Source: Alphaproteobacteria bacterium
GTDB taxonomy: Bacteria > Pseudomonadota > Alphaproteobacteria > TMED109
Assembly: GCA_022819905.1 (NCBI GenBank)
Contig: JAJEGJ010000012.1
Coordinates: 50,688-114,687, forward strand
Direction of reading: 5' to 3'
DNA length: 64,000 nt
Shown here: in pieces, positions 1-9,117 of the stretch
How the letters are laid out: every line of letters begins with the position of its first letter
Position numbering within the stretch: the stretch's first letter is position 1
Made by a program: the position numbers and the translations under genes
Notes under the pieces: model-generated
What the model was told of the DNA's origin: nothing
What the model saw: only the letters and a program-made list of their open reading frames with translations
Database searches by the model: none

Positions 1-1259
1 GTGCAGCTTGTAATGGCGGCTATGACCACGGAGCCGTTCGTGAGCGCGTAGTCGGTTCCGGACACCGGAACCGGCCGCCCGGAGACGTCGGCAAGACCGG
101 CCATTGCTTGTTTCGCGGCGCGCAGTGGGACGCGGTCCTGCGGCCGTTTCGGCCCGGCGATGCTGGGCTCAACGGTGCCGAGGTTAAGTTCAAGCACGTC
201 AGTGAATTCGGGGTCCGGGCCGTCAAAGTCCTGCCAGAGGCCCTGTTCTTTCGCGTACTGTTCGACGAGACGGATCCGGTGGCGGTCGCGGCCTGAGAGT
301 TCGAGATAGCGCAGCGTTTCTCGGTCGACGGGAAAAAACCCGCAAGTGGCGCCATATTCCGGTGCCATGTTCGCCAGGGTTGCGCGGTCGGCCAGCGGCA
401 GGTCACGCACTCCTGGGCCGAAGAATTCAACGAACTTCCCGACCACGCCGTGTTCGCGCAGCATCCGCGTCACGGTCAATACGAGGTCCGTGGCGCCGGC
501 CCCTTCGGGAAGCCGTCCTCTCAGGCGAACCCCCACGACGTCGGGCACCAGCATCGAGATAGCGTTACCGAGCATGGCAGCTTCGGCTTCAATCCCTCCG
601 ACGCCCCAGCCCAGAACCGAGAGTCCGTTGACCATGGTCGTATGGCTGTCAGTCCCCACCACGGTGTCCGGGTAGGCAATCTTCCGTCCATCCTGTTCGC
701 CGACCCACACAACCTGCGCGAGATGCTCGAGGTTGACCTGGTGACAGATGCCGGTGCCCGGCGGAACGACCCGAAAGTTGTCGAAGGCTCCCGCCCCCCA
801 ACGCAGGAACTCGTAGCGCTCGCGATTGCGCTCGAACTCAAGATCGACGTTCCGCGCGAAGGCGCTGTCGGCGGCAAACTGATCGACCATGACGGAATGG
901 TCGATCACGAGATCCACGGGTGTCTGCGGATTGATGCGCTCGACCGGGACATCAACGGTCCGAGCGGCGTCCCGCATTGCGGCCAGGTCGGCCACGGCAG
1001 GTACACCCGTAAAGTCCTGCATGAGGATGCGCGCTGGCCGAAATCCGATCTCGCGCGGTTGTCCAGGCGTACCGTCGTTCGCCGCCAGCTTGACGAGACT
1101 GGCGTCGTCGCCTTGGCGGAGCAAGTTCTCCGCCAATACCCGAAGCGATCGAGGGAGATGCGCTATTTCCGGTAGCGCCGCGGCAGCCGCCGGTAGGCTG
1201 TAGTAGCCATACGTCTCGCCGTCGATGACGAGCGTGCGAAGAGTCTCTTGCGTATTCAA
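1..1259 (-). CDS. acnA: aconitate hydratase AcnA, N-terminal part (cut by window edge)
   Basis: TCA-cycle enzyme that interconverts citrate and isocitrate on a [4Fe-4S] cluster in the cytoplasm. Only the first 419 codons of an expected ~890 are present. The frame is open to the left edge, where AITSC places Cys419, the first cluster ligand. The active-site stretch [12 protein letters not shown] and the preceding YPDTVV are intact, which identifies the AcnA/IRP1 type. I chose a TTG start because GGAGGGGG lies 4 nt upstream of it and the protein begins plausibly with [15 protein letters not shown]. It follows carD on the same strand after about 40 nt. No damage is visible. Confidence 0.95.
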   Translation of the reverse strand, partial: MNTQETLRTLVIDGETYGYYSLPAAAAALPEIAHLPRSLRVLAENLLRQGDDASLVKLAANDGTPGQPREIGFRPARILMQDFTGVPAVADLAAMRDAARTVDVPVERINPQTPVDLVIDHSVMVDQFAADSAFARNVDLEFERNRERYEFLRWGAGAFDNFRVVPPGTGICHQVNLEHLAQVVWVGEQDGRKIAYPDTVVGTDSHTTMVNGLSVLGWGVGGIEAEAAMLGNAISMLVPDVVGVRLRGRLPEGAGATDLVLTVTRMLREHGVVGKFVEFFGPGVRDLPLADRATLANMAPEYGATCGFFPVDRETLRYLELSGRDRHRIRLVEQYAKEQGLWQDFDGPDPEFTDVLELNLGTVEPSIAGPKRPQDRVPLRAAKQAMAGLADVSGRPVPVSGTDYALTNGSVVIAAITSC

Positions 1260-1299
1260 CGGGCCCCCTCCGGCACCGAATCTAGGCTGTTACGAGGTT

Positions 1300-2424
1300 T
1301 CAGGTTGCCCTTCGCAGCACGCCTTCCAGCCGCTGCGCGGCTTTTTCCTCGGTCAGGTTCTTTTCAGCAGCGGCCAGCTCCCGGGAGAACCGGTCGAGGG
1401 CGTCCTTGTAGAGTTCACGTTCGCTGAACGACTGCTCGGGGCCGTCCGGGGCCCGATACAAGTCTCGGAGGACCTCCGCGATCTGCACGAGGTCTCCGGA
1501 ATGCAGTTTGCTCTCGTAGTCCTGGGCGCGCCGGCTCCACATGGTGCGGGAAATCCGGGCAGGCTTTTTCAGCGTGTTGGTAGCTGCCTGGATCTGGGAC
1601 TTGCTGCTGATCGGCCGGAGTCCCAGCTCCTGCAGACGGGTAACGGGAATCTTCAGTCGGGCCATTTCGCGGCCGTACGCAATCGTAATGAGCTCCAGCA
1701 TTTCGCCGCCCATCGACTGCTTCTCCGATCCGACTACCCGTCCCGGCCCATGCGAGGGATGAACAACCCAATTGCCGTTCTTGAAACCTTCCGGCCGCGG
1801 CGAAGTGCGCTTCCGCGCAACCGGCCGTTTCGGCCTGGGGTCCGGCTTCGGCTTAGCTGCAGCCGCGGTCGTCACGGATTTCGCCGCTTGGCCCGCAGCA
1901 GCTTTCGTCTTGTTCGCAGCTTTCGAAGCGTCATCCGCAGCAACGCGGGTCGCCGGAGCGGCGGCGGCCGACCCACTGCTCCCAGCCTTCGCAGCGGCGG
2001 TGGTACGGGCGGTCTTGGCCGGGGACGTCGATTTCGGGGCAGCCTTCGTCTTCGCCGCGACCTTCGTCTTCGGCGCAGCCTTGGCGTTGGCCGATGCCTT
2101 GGCCTTCTTGGCGGTGTCGGTCGCGACCTTGCCGGGTTTGGCGGTCGTCGATGGTGCGGCCGCCGCCTTGGCCTTCGACTTGGACGGCGCTGCCGCCGCC
2201 TTGGCGCTGACCGTCTTTTTCGGTGCGGCGGCTGCGTCCTTCGACCGTGCAGCCGTCTTTGCAGTTGCCTTCGGGGCCGTCTTGGCGCTCTTCGTGGTGG
2301 CGGCCGCCGCTGTCTTCGCGGAACGTTCGGTGGTGGACGTCGACTTGGAAGCGGTTGGCGGTTTGCGCCGCGCCTTGGTGGATCTCGACTTGGACGAGGA
2401 TGTCTTCGATGCGGTAGCGGTCAT
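1300..2424 (-). CDS. carD: CarD-family transcription regulator with long basic N-terminal tail
   Basis: CarD proteins bind the RNA polymerase beta subunit and stabilise open promoter complexes, notably at rRNA promoters. The recognisable CarD part spans about residues 214-374: it opens with NGNWVVHPSHGPGRVVG (RNAP-interacting Tudor-like fold) and continues into a helical DNA-binding domain (SRTMWSRRAQDYESKL, ELYKDALDRFSREL). The first ~213 residues are low-complexity Lys/Ala/Thr/Ser, resembling histone H1 or AlgP-type tails, and end in RPKRPVARKRTSPRP. Alphaproteobacterial CarD proteins are usually ~170 aa with almost no leader, so this tail is unusual. The ATG at 2424 opens the whole tail and no stop interrupts it. 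The 7Fe ferredoxin gene lies upstream on the same strand, a common alphaproteobacterial pairing. Confidence 0.9.
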   Translation of the reverse strand: MTATASKTSSSKSRSTKARRKPPTASKSTSTTERSAKTAAAATTKSAKTAPKATAKTAARSKDAAAAPKKTVSAKAAAAPSKSKAKAAAAPSTTAKPGKVATDTAKKAKASANAKAAPKTKVAAKTKAAPKSTSPAKTARTTAAAKAGSSGSAAAAPATRVAADDASKAANKTKAAAGQAAKSVTTAAAAKPKPDPRPKRPVARKRTSPRPEGFKNGNWVVHPSHGPGRVVGSEKQSMGGEMLELITIAYGREMARLKIPVTRLQELGLRPISSKSQIQAATNTLKKPARISRTMWSRRAQDYESKLHSGDLVQIAEVLRDLYRAPDGPEQSFSERELYKDALDRFSRELAAAEKNLTEEKAAQRLEGVLRRAT

Positions 2425-2524
2425 TGGTCTCGGCTTCCGAATGGCGGATCAAACCGGTCGACGGAACGGGGACCGGCCGTACAGGCCGGGACGGCTTGCC
2501 CGGACGTTGGGATCCAGCTCCGCA

Positions 2525-2866
2525 CTATCCAGCTGAAGCGCCGGGATTCTTGCTGAAGAACTTCTCGTACTTTCCTTCCATTCCTTCATATGTCGGCCCG
2601 TCTTCAGGAGAGTCGCCTTTCCGAATGATGTTCGGCCAGACGTTCGAGTACTCGGTGTTCAGATCGAGCCATTTTCTCGCTTCGTCCTCACTGTCGGGAA
2701 GAATGGCTTCGGTCGGGCATTCCGGCTCACACACCCCGCAGTCAATGCACTCTTCAGGGTTGATCACCAGCATGTTCTCGCCTTCGTAGAAGCAGTCGAC
2801 GGGACAGACTTCAACGCAGTCCATGTACTTGCATCGAATGCAGGCTTCGGTGACGACATAGGTCAT
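2525..2866 (-). CDS. fdxA: 7Fe ferredoxin FdxA
   Basis: Small electron carrier of 113 aa with one [3Fe-4S] and one [4Fe-4S] cluster. Cysteines C9-x2-C12-x4-C17-x3-C21-P and C40-x2-C43-x2-C46-x3-C50-P match the FdxA/FdI type, and the C-terminal tail after residue 60 is the usual extension. The ATG is chosen because GAGG precedes it by 7 nt and the frame upstream is unrelated Arg-rich sequence. It overlaps the end of the TerB gene by 4 nt (ATGA), so translation is probably coupled. KOR genes lie about 2.3 kb upstream on the same strand, so it may be the KOR electron acceptor (inference). Confidence 0.94.
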   Translation of the reverse strand: MTYVVTEACIRCKYMDCVEVCPVDCFYEGENMLVINPEECIDCGVCEPECPTEAILPDSEDEARKWLDLNTEYSNVWPNIIRKGDSPEDGPTYEGMEGKYEKFFSKNPGASAG

Positions 2867-3360
2867 GGACAATCCTCGGTCGGCTTGGAATGGTCCGGTA
2901 GCGATGCGACCGCGCGTCTCCGGGCTTCGCCCCGGGCGCGATCCGGTACGTGCAAGAGTCCGGCGACCCGACGGACGAGCATGTCCTCGTAGGGATCGAT
3001 CCGTCCGTCGGCGCAGACCACGGACCATAACAGGTAGATCAGTTCGGTGCGAGCCTCATCGTCCCAAGAATCGTTGATTGCGCGCGTGAATCGGTAGTAC
3101 GACGACGCTTCGTCACCGGCCGCCTTTCCCTGCTCAAGCAGCCGTTCCGCCGCCGGGCCGTCGAGTTCGAAGCGGCGCTGCAGCAGAGTCAGGATGGTCG
3201 ATCGTTCCACCGGGTCGAATTGCTCATCCATCCCGGCCGCTTCGACCAGGAGCGCCGCGCAGGCGATCTCCACTGGGCTGCCCTCCTCCTCCGGTTCAGC
3301 GGCTTTGTCGGCCTTGGGAAGAGATCCGGCGAGCGCTGCTCGAATACGGTCAAATAGCAT
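2863..3360 (-). CDS. TerB-domain (TerB/DjlA-N-like) protein
   Basis: Cytoplasmic, all-helical 165-residue protein of the TerB tellurite-resistance-like family. Both acidic family motifs are visible: [14 protein letters not shown] near residue 43 and [18 protein letters not shown] near residue 113. These DG/E motifs can bind divalent metal in TerB relatives. Molecular function is unknown; the tellurite label is historical. The frame overlaps fdxA by 4 nt and lies 82 nt downstream of pmbA. Confidence 0.85.
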   Translation of the reverse strand: MLFDRIRAALAGSLPKADKAAEPEEEGSPVEIACAALLVEAAGMDEQFDPVERSTILTLLQRRFELDGPAAERLLEQGKAAGDEASSYYRFTRAINDSWDDEARTELIYLLWSVVCADGRIDPYEDMLVRRVAGLLHVPDRARGEARRRAVASLPDHSKPTEDCP

Positions 3361-3442
3361 GCTGCCCTTTGCACGTGATGGTTCCGCGAACAGTGAAAGG
3401 TGGGGGCGTCCACCCGCGGGTTGGAGTTAGGACGATACGGAC

Positions 3443-4786
3443 CTAGATGCCAGCCACCGTCATGCCGTCGATGCGAAGGGTGGGGGAGTCGATTCCCGTC
3501 CTGAACGTGAGGTCGTCGGCGGGTGTCACGTTCCGAAACATGTCTGCGAGGTTGCCGGCGACGGTCACCTCACTCACGGGATGGGTCTTTTCGCCGTTCT
3601 CGATCCAGTACCCGGTCGCCCCTCGGCTGTAGTCCCCGGTCACCAGATTGAAGCTCATTCCGAGCATTTCGGTGACGTAGAACCCGTTTCGGATTTCGCT
3701 CAGCAGCTCGTCCGGCGTGACGGCGCCTGCGGAGAGGAACAGGTTGCTCGGGCCAGGCTCCGGCACGCCGCCCGGCGCCCGCGCGGCGGATCCGGTGGAG
3801 ACAAGGTCCAGTTTCCGCGCCGAGCGCGAATCGAGCAGCCAGGTCCGGAGCACGCCGTCGTCGACGACCAGCCGCGATGCGACGGCAACGCCTTCGCCGT
3901 CGAACGGACGGGAACGGTGGCCGAACGGCCGCAGCGGATCATCCGTGATGCTGATGCCCTGGGGAAACAGGCGGCTCCCCATCCGATCCTTGAGGAACGT
4001 GGTGCCCCGCGCGACCGCAGTTCCGGAGATGGCCCGCGCCAGCAGCGACAGCATGCCGGCCGCGACACGCGGTTCGAACACCACGGGCACCTGGGCCGAG
4101 GGCGCCTTCCGGGGTTCCAGTCGAGCGACCGTTCGGGCACCCGCGAGGCGGCCGACTTCGGCCGGATTCGTCAGGTCAGCCTGGCGCACGGCGGTGGAGT
4201 AATCGTAATCCCGCTCCATGCCCGTGCCGGTGCCAGCCACGACGCTCACCGACAGGGAGTGATGGGTGCGCCGGTAGGCTGCGTCGAACCCGTCGCTTGC
4301 ACTCAAGGTAAGCGTGGTGTCGGCTGCGCCCGCGTGCCCCCCTTCGGTATTGGTGATTCCCGGAACCGCGAGCGCCGCTTCCTCCGCCGCGGCCGCCCAC
4401 TCGCCGAGAGTCTCGGTGGTGGGAATGGCGGCATCGCTCAAGGGCACGGCCACCGGAGCCGTGGGTCGGCTGCCCGCTTCGGGGAGGCCGGCATGCGGGT
4501 CTTCAGGCGTGACCCGCGCCATGGCGACGGCCCGTTCCACAAGTTCCGTCCGGGCGGCCTCGTCCGTGACGTCAGACATCGCGACGGAAGCCTGGCGTCC
4601 GCCGACGATCACCCGCAGCCCGGCCTGCAGGCTTTCGGAACGTTCGATCGATTCTGTCTCCGCCTTGCGCACCGACACGTCCAGTGCCGTGCCCGCAGCG
4701 ATCAGGGCGTCTGCTTCGTCAGCGCCGGAACGGATGGCGGTCTCGACCAGTTGCGCAGCCAACGGGTGAGGGGAGACATGGGTCAC
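3443..4786 (-). CDS. pmbA: TldD/PmbA-family protein (PmbA/TldE type)
   Basis: Subunit of the TldD-TldE (PmbA) metalloprotease, which in other bacteria processes peptides such as microcin B17 and degrades CcdA. PmbA is the non-catalytic partner. The 447-aa length fits. The family N-terminal helix and the C-terminal beta-rich core are present: GDYSRGATGYWIENGE near residue 390 and LFPQGISITDDP near residue 260. GTG start at 4786 with GAGG 7 nt upstream; it overlaps the preceding small gene by 4 nt (GTGA). No TldD is in this window. Confidence 0.93.
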   Translation of the reverse strand: MTHVSPHPLAAQLVETAIRSGADEADALIAAGTALDVSVRKAETESIERSESLQAGLRVIVGGRQASVAMSDVTDEAARTELVERAVAMARVTPEDPHAGLPEAGSRPTAPVAVPLSDAAIPTTETLGEWAAAAEEAALAVPGITNTEGGHAGAADTTLTLSASDGFDAAYRRTHHSLSVSVVAGTGTGMERDYDYSTAVRQADLTNPAEVGRLAGARTVARLEPRKAPSAQVPVVFEPRVAAGMLSLLARAISGTAVARGTTFLKDRMGSRLFPQGISITDDPLRPFGHRSRPFDGEGVAVASRLVVDDGVLRTWLLDSRSARKLDLVSTGSAARAPGGVPEPGPSNLFLSAGAVTPDELLSEIRNGFYVTEMLGMSFNLVTGDYSRGATGYWIENGEKTHPVSEVTVAGNLADMFRNVTPADDLTFRTGIDSPTLRIDGMTVAGI

Positions 4787-5175
4787 TCTGCTGCCTCGGG
4801 CAAAACCAGACGGACGTCATCGTTATAGAGCAGCAATTCGCAAGTACAAGTCTTGTCCAGTTGGTTGCCGCGCCGCATCCGTTCGCAGCCCTCCATGGCC
4901 GCTCGGGCGGCAACGGGTTCGCCAGCCACCTGCCAAGCGTAACCCAGGGCCTCGAAAATCCCTTCGTCCAGGAACGCGTCGTCCAGCGAATCCCAGGGAA
5001 TGCAGGCAGCACCCGCCCGATTGGGCCGCAGCGTGTCGTAATCGATGCTCCAACTCAGCATGCTCCGCTTGAAGACTTCGATGAGCTGTGGGGTCGGGTC
5101 CGCTTGGGCGGGGCTGACGAGACCTAGGGCCAGCAGTAATACGACAAGGATTGCCGGCAGTCGTCGGTGACACAT
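4783..5175 (-). CDS. small secreted Cys-containing protein, function unknown
   Basis: 130 aa. Residues 1-25 form a typical Sec signal peptide: RRLPAILVVLLLALGLV, then a likely cut after AQA. The mature part is mostly helical and has four cysteines (in AACIPWDS, GCERM and KTCTCELL), so disulfides in the periplasm are plausible. I do not recognise a named family. Translation is coupled on both sides: its ATG overlaps the korB stop by 1 nt (TGATG) and its own stop overlaps the pmbA start by 4 nt. A secreted protein inside an otherwise cytoplasmic KOR-PmbA run is odd. Confidence 0.75.
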   Translation of the reverse strand: MCHRRLPAILVVLLLALGLVSPAQADPTPQLIEVFKRSMLSWSIDYDTLRPNRAGAACIPWDSLDDAFLDEGIFEALGYAWQVAGEPVAARAAMEGCERMRRGNQLDKTCTCELLLYNDDVRLVLPEAAE

Positions 5176-6179
5176 CAGGGCGAGACTTTCCAGGTTGAGG
5201 TTCGACGCAACAGGTCGGACAGAGGAAGATGGCCGCGCTCCTCCACTTGATCTCGGACTGCCACTTCAAAGACCGGCCCTTCCTCGGCAAACAGGACGCC
5301 GACGGCCAACGGCAGGTCCGGACCTTCCATGGTGGCGAGGAGCGTGGCCAGGGCCCGGTTCGTCTGGTCGTGGACAAGAACTTCCTGTTCCGGCACGCCA
5401 TCCGCACCGACCGACACGGCTCGGAGCGCGAACGCGTCGCGATCCAGTATCAGCCCTCGGTTCAGGTCCGGGCCGAAGCGCAGCGGCTCGCCGTGGACGA
5501 CGTGAATCTGGCGTTCCGCCGCGACCGAACGCTCCGTGAAGTCGGCGAAGACCCCGTCGTTGTAGACGATGCAGTTCTGCAGAATTTCCACGAACGCAGT
5601 TCCGGGAAACGCATGGGCCGCGCTGAGCGTCGCCTGCAGCTCGGCGATGCGCGTATCGATACCGCGTGCGACGAACCTCGCTCCGCTGCCCAGCGCGAAG
5701 CGGCAGGCGGACACCGGGTCGCCGACGGAGCCCGCAGGGGAGGAGGGCGTCACGGTTCCGATTCGCGACGTGGGCGAATACTGCCCCTTGGTCAGCCCGT
5801 AGGCTTCGTTGTTGAACAGCAGAAGCTGGCAGTTGAGGTTGCGCCGCAGCAGGTGCAGCAGGTGGCCGGCACCGATCGAAAGGCCATCGCCGTCGCCCGT
5901 CACCAGCCAGACATCGAGTTCCGGATTGGCCAGCTTGAGGCCGGTCGCGATCGCCGGCGCCCGGCCATGAATGGTGTGGAAACCGTACGTCGCGAGATAG
6001 TACGGAAGCCGCGCCGCGCAGCCGATACCCGAGACAAACACGGTGTTCGACGGGTCCGCGTCGAGCTCCGCGAGCGTTTTCTGCACGGCCCGCAAGATCG
6101 CGTAGTCGCCGCAACCCGGACACCAGCGAACTTCCTGTCCGGATTCATAGTCCCGTGCAACTCGAACAGGAGCGTTCAT
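5175..6179 (-). CDS. korB: 2-oxoacid:ferredoxin oxidoreductase, beta subunit
   Basis: Thiamine-diphosphate subunit of a 2-oxoacid (probably 2-oxoglutarate) ferredoxin oxidoreductase, which makes acyl-CoA, CO2 and reduced ferredoxin. WCPGCGDYAI near the N-terminus and the TPP/Mg motif GDGDGLSIGAGHLLHLL followed by NNEAYGLTKGQYSPTS identify the family. Its 334 aa are typical for the two-subunit KorAB enzymes. The ATG overlaps the korA stop by 4 nt. The substrate cannot be decided from sequence reading alone; 2-oxoglutarate is the usual one in alphaproteobacteria with this layout. Confidence 0.93.
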   Translation of the reverse strand: MNAPVRVARDYESGQEVRWCPGCGDYAILRAVQKTLAELDADPSNTVFVSGIGCAARLPYYLATYGFHTIHGRAPAIATGLKLANPELDVWLVTGDGDGLSIGAGHLLHLLRRNLNCQLLLFNNEAYGLTKGQYSPTSRIGTVTPSSPAGSVGDPVSACRFALGSGARFVARGIDTRIAELQATLSAAHAFPGTAFVEILQNCIVYNDGVFADFTERSVAAERQIHVVHGEPLRFGPDLNRGLILDRDAFALRAVSVGADGVPEQEVLVHDQTNRALATLLATMEGPDLPLAVGVLFAEEGPVFEVAVRDQVEERGHLPLSDLLRRTSTWKVSP

Positions 6180-8056
6180 GAAACGGTCTTCGCCCTGGCT
6201 TCGATCGCACCGATCAGTTCATCGACCCGAAACGGCTTCCCGGTCACCTTGGGGAGGCTTTCGGCATCGACCAGGAAACGGTCCCGGAGGACTCGCACGA
6301 GCTGCCCGGAGTTGACCTCGGGCACCAGGATTCTCCGGTAGGACGCCAGCAGGTCGCCGAGATTAGCCGGCAGGGGGTGCAGGTGGCGCAAGTGGATGTG
6401 CGCGGCCACGGTTCCCGTGGCCCGGCAGTGGGCAAGTGCTTCGCGCGCAACTCCGAACGTGGATCCCCATGTCACCACGCACAGCGAGGCATCTTCGGGG
6501 CCCTCCGCCGCTGCAGGCGGCAGCGCGCACGCGACCTGGGCGACCTTGGCGATACGGGCGTCGTTCATGATCTGGTGGTTGTCGGGGTCGTAGGAGATGC
6601 CGCCGCTTCCGGCGCTCTTTTCAAGCCCGCCGATTCGATGCTCGAGACCGGGAGTGCCTGGCTTGACCCAGGCACGGGCCAACGTGTCGGGATCGCGGGC
6701 GAACGGCTCGAAGCCTTCCGGGTCGGTCCGAAACTCGACCGCTTCGGAGCCGGATATCACCGGCTCCGGCAGTCGCCAGGGCTCGGAGGTGCTCGCAATG
6801 AACGCGTCCGAAAGGATCATCACCGGCGTCATGTGCCGGATGGCAATGCCGGCGGCCTCGATGGCCGTCGTGTAACAGTCGCTCGGGCTCCTGGGAGCCA
6901 GTACCACCAGCGGGGCTTCGCCATGACGACCGTACAAGGCCTGTAGCAGATCCGCCTGCTCCGTCTTGGTGGGCATGCCGGTCGACGGTCCGGCGCGCTG
7001 GGAGTTCACGACCACGAGGGGCAGTTCGACGGCGACCGCGAGGCCGAGCGCTTCGGCCTTGAGAGAGATTCCTGGCCCGGAGCTCGACGTGACACCGAGT
7101 GCCCCTCCGTAGGAGGCTCCGATCGCGGCACAGGCTGCCCCGATCTCGTCCTCGGCCTGAAACGTCAAGACATTGCGCCGGCGCATGGCCGACAGTTGGT
7201 GCAGCAAGGTCGACGCCGGCGTAATCGGATACGCACAGAAGACAATGTCCAAACCGGTGCGTTCCGCTGCTGCAGCAAGACCAAATGCCAGGGCCTCCGC
7301 ACCGGTGATCGTGCGGTACTCGCCCGGTGCCCAATCGTGCGGAGCTTCCCGCGTCTGCAGGAGATCGAGACCCGGCAGCTCGGTGGTCTCTCCGTACGCA
7401 TGGCCCGCCTTCAACGCCGCGAGGTTCGCATTGCCGACCGGCGTGTCGCCGAAGCGATTGCGGATCCAGTGTTCGGCCTCGGACGTGTCCCGATCCAGCA
7501 ACCACAGCGTCAGGCCCACGGCCCACATGTTGCGACAGCGCAGCGATCCCTTTTGGCCGAGGTCGAACTCCTTGACCGCGTCGATCGTGTGCCGCGTGAT
7601 ATCGGGCGTAAGCGTACGAACCCCGTTCAGCGAATCCGCTTCCAGCGGATTGTCGTCGTAGCCCGCTTTCTTCAGGGAGCGCGCGGTGAACGTGCCGGAA
7701 TCGACCACGAGCAGACCGTTGCGGTCCAGGTCGCTGATGTTGGTCTTGAGAGAGGCGGGATTGAAGGCCACCAGCACGTCGGGCGTGTCGCCCGGAGTGA
7801 GGACCTCGCCCTCTCCCACCCGCAACTGAAACGCAGACACCCCGTACGTGGTTCCGGCGGGTGCCCGGATTTCCGCGGGAAAGTCGGGAAGCGTGGACAC
7901 TCCCTTGCCGCCCAGGGCGGCGGCCATGGTCAGACGCATCCCGGATAGCTGAATGCCGTCCCCGGAATCACCGGCAAATCGGACGACGATGCCGCCGGTA
8001 CTCGGGGTCAGGTTGGCTGGAGGCTGCAGGGTCGTTTCTCTCAAGCGGAAGCGCAC
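6176..8056 (-). CDS. korA: 2-oxoacid:ferredoxin oxidoreductase, fused gamma-alpha subunit
   Basis: 626 aa. The N-terminal ~200 residues are the gamma domain ([19 protein letters not shown]), and the rest is the alpha/pyrimidine-binding domain ([48 protein letters not shown]). This fused arrangement is standard for KorA. The start is uncertain: GTG at 8056 has no clear ribosome site, and TTG at 8044 is an alternative; conserved sequence begins ~20 residues later. It is first in a run korA-korB-small secreted gene-pmbA, all overlapping by 1-4 nt. A candidate promoter lies at 8114-8141. Confidence 0.93.
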   Translation of the reverse strand: MRFRLRETTLQPPANLTPSTGGIVVRFAGDSGDGIQLSGMRLTMAAALGGKGVSTLPDFPAEIRAPAGTTYGVSAFQLRVGEGEVLTPGDTPDVLVAFNPASLKTNISDLDRNGLLVVDSGTFTARSLKKAGYDDNPLEADSLNGVRTLTPDITRHTIDAVKEFDLGQKGSLRCRNMWAVGLTLWLLDRDTSEAEHWIRNRFGDTPVGNANLAALKAGHAYGETTELPGLDLLQTREAPHDWAPGEYRTITGAEALAFGLAAAAERTGLDIVFCAYPITPASTLLHQLSAMRRRNVLTFQAEDEIGAACAAIGASYGGALGVTSSSGPGISLKAEALGLAVAVELPLVVVNSQRAGPSTGMPTKTEQADLLQALYGRHGEAPLVVLAPRSPSDCYTTAIEAAGIAIRHMTPVMILSDAFIASTSEPWRLPEPVISGSEAVEFRTDPEGFEPFARDPDTLARAWVKPGTPGLEHRIGGLEKSAGSGGISYDPDNHQIMNDARIAKVAQVACALPPAAAEGPEDASLCVVTWGSTFGVAREALAHCRATGTVAAHIHLRHLHPLPANLGDLLASYRRILVPEVNSGQLVRVLRDRFLVDAESLPKVTGKPFRVDELIGAIEARAKTVS

Positions 8057-8113
8057 CGGCCGTGCGGAACCGCGTGTGGGGTGGGACAGTCGAGGAAGCC
8101 TGTAAAAAAGGAT

Positions 8114-8141
8114 ACAGTATGCGGCCCCGCAGGCACGTCAA
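8114..8141 (-). promoter_or_regulatory. candidate sigma70-type promoter for the kor operon
   Basis: On the minus strand TTGACG (8141-8136) is followed by a 16-nt spacer and TACTGT (8119-8114), about 58 nt before the korA start. The -35 is good and the -10 is weak. The site lies in the 138-nt gap between divergent korA and folD. Confidence 0.3.
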
Positions 8142-8194
8142 CGGGTGGTTGCCGCCCGCATCGCTGTCGCCGCCTTCCGTCCGAGGCTGTGTCC

Positions 8195-9100
8195 ATGTCG
8201 GCCATGATCATCGACGGCAAGGAACTGGCACGCCGCACGCGTGCACGCCTGGCGGGCGATGTGGCTGATGTCACCGAGAAGTTCGGCGCCGCACCCGGCC
8301 TCGCCGCGATTCTGGTGGGCGATGATCCGGCGAGCGAGACCTACGTTCGGACCAAGCGCCGGCAGGCCGCCGAATGCGGAATCCGCTCGACGGCGCACCA
8401 TCTGGCGGCAGATACGACCGAGGCCGACCTGATCGAGCTCGTCCACGCGCTGAACGGCGACGACACCGTGGATGCCATTCTCGTGCAGCTGCCGCTCCCC
8501 GGCCATATCGCGTCGCATCGCGTGCTCGACGCCGTGCTGCCGGGCAAGGATGTCGACGGGTTTCATTCGCGGAACGCCGGGCTTCTGGCTGTCGGGAGGC
8601 CCGAGACGGTTCCGTGCACCCCGCGCGGGTGCCTCGCGCTCCTGCGACATGCCCATGGCGATGACGAGAGCGGAAGTCGCGGCAAGCTGGCCGGGCTGCA
8701 CGCCGTGGTCGTGGGCCGGAGCAGCATCGTGGGCCGTCCGATGGCTGCGCTGCTCACCGCCGAGAACTGCACGGTCACCTTGGCGCATTCGCGTACCCGC
8801 AACCTTCCGGACGTCTGCCGGCAGGCGGACGTGCTTGTGGCTGCGACCGGCCGCCCGGAAATGGTGCGAGGGGACTGGATTCAGCCCGGAGCCACCGTGA
8901 TCGACGTCGGAATCAATCGGATTGAGCGTGCGGGTGCCAGCAGGCTGGTCGGCGATGTTGCCTTTGACGAGGCGCAGGACGTGGCTGGCGCGATCACCCC
9001 TGTGCCCGGGGGAGTGGGGCCGATGACCGTCGCCTACCTCCTGCACAATACGGTGGAGCTCTTTCATCGGCGGCATGCGGACGAAGCGGCGCAGGCGTGA
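8195..9100 (+). CDS. folD: bifunctional methylenetetrahydrofolate dehydrogenase/cyclohydrolase FolD
   Basis: One-carbon folate enzyme oxidising 5,10-methylene-THF to 10-formyl-THF using NADP. At 301 aa it is the usual length. Visible motifs: [14 protein letters not shown] with the catalytic Tyr/Lys region, [22 protein letters not shown], the Rossmann motif [14 protein letters not shown] and the C-terminal [16 protein letters not shown]. The ATG at 8195 is preferred over upstream GTG codons because GAGG lies 8 nt ahead and family homology starts at MIIDGKELA. It is transcribed away from the kor operon. Confidence 0.96.
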   Translation: MSAMIIDGKELARRTRARLAGDVADVTEKFGAAPGLAAILVGDDPASETYVRTKRRQAAECGIRSTAHHLAADTTEADLIELVHALNGDDTVDAILVQLPLPGHIASHRVLDAVLPGKDVDGFHSRNAGLLAVGRPETVPCTPRGCLALLRHAHGDDESGSRGKLAGLHAVVVGRSSIVGRPMAALLTAENCTVTLAHSRTRNLPDVCRQADVLVAATGRPEMVRGDWIQPGATVIDVGINRIERAGASRLVGDVAFDEAQDVAGAITPVPGGVGPMTVAYLLHNTVELFHRRHADEAAQA

Positions 9101-9117
9101 GGTTGAGGTGCGGCGTG

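Noticed and set aside
1225..2556. 443-aa plus-strand open frame opposite carD
   Set aside because: Gly/Arg/Leu repeats are the antisense image of the Lys/Ala-rich CarD tail; no family-like sequence.
2863..3360. tellurite-resistance operon
   Set aside because: Only a TerB-domain gene is present; no TerC, TerD or TerZ genes, and the neighbours are metabolic.
5229..6341. 370-aa plus-strand frame opposite korB
   Set aside because: KorB on the other strand has intact motifs; the frame is His/Arg/Gly-rich with no domain signs, typical of high-GC shadows.
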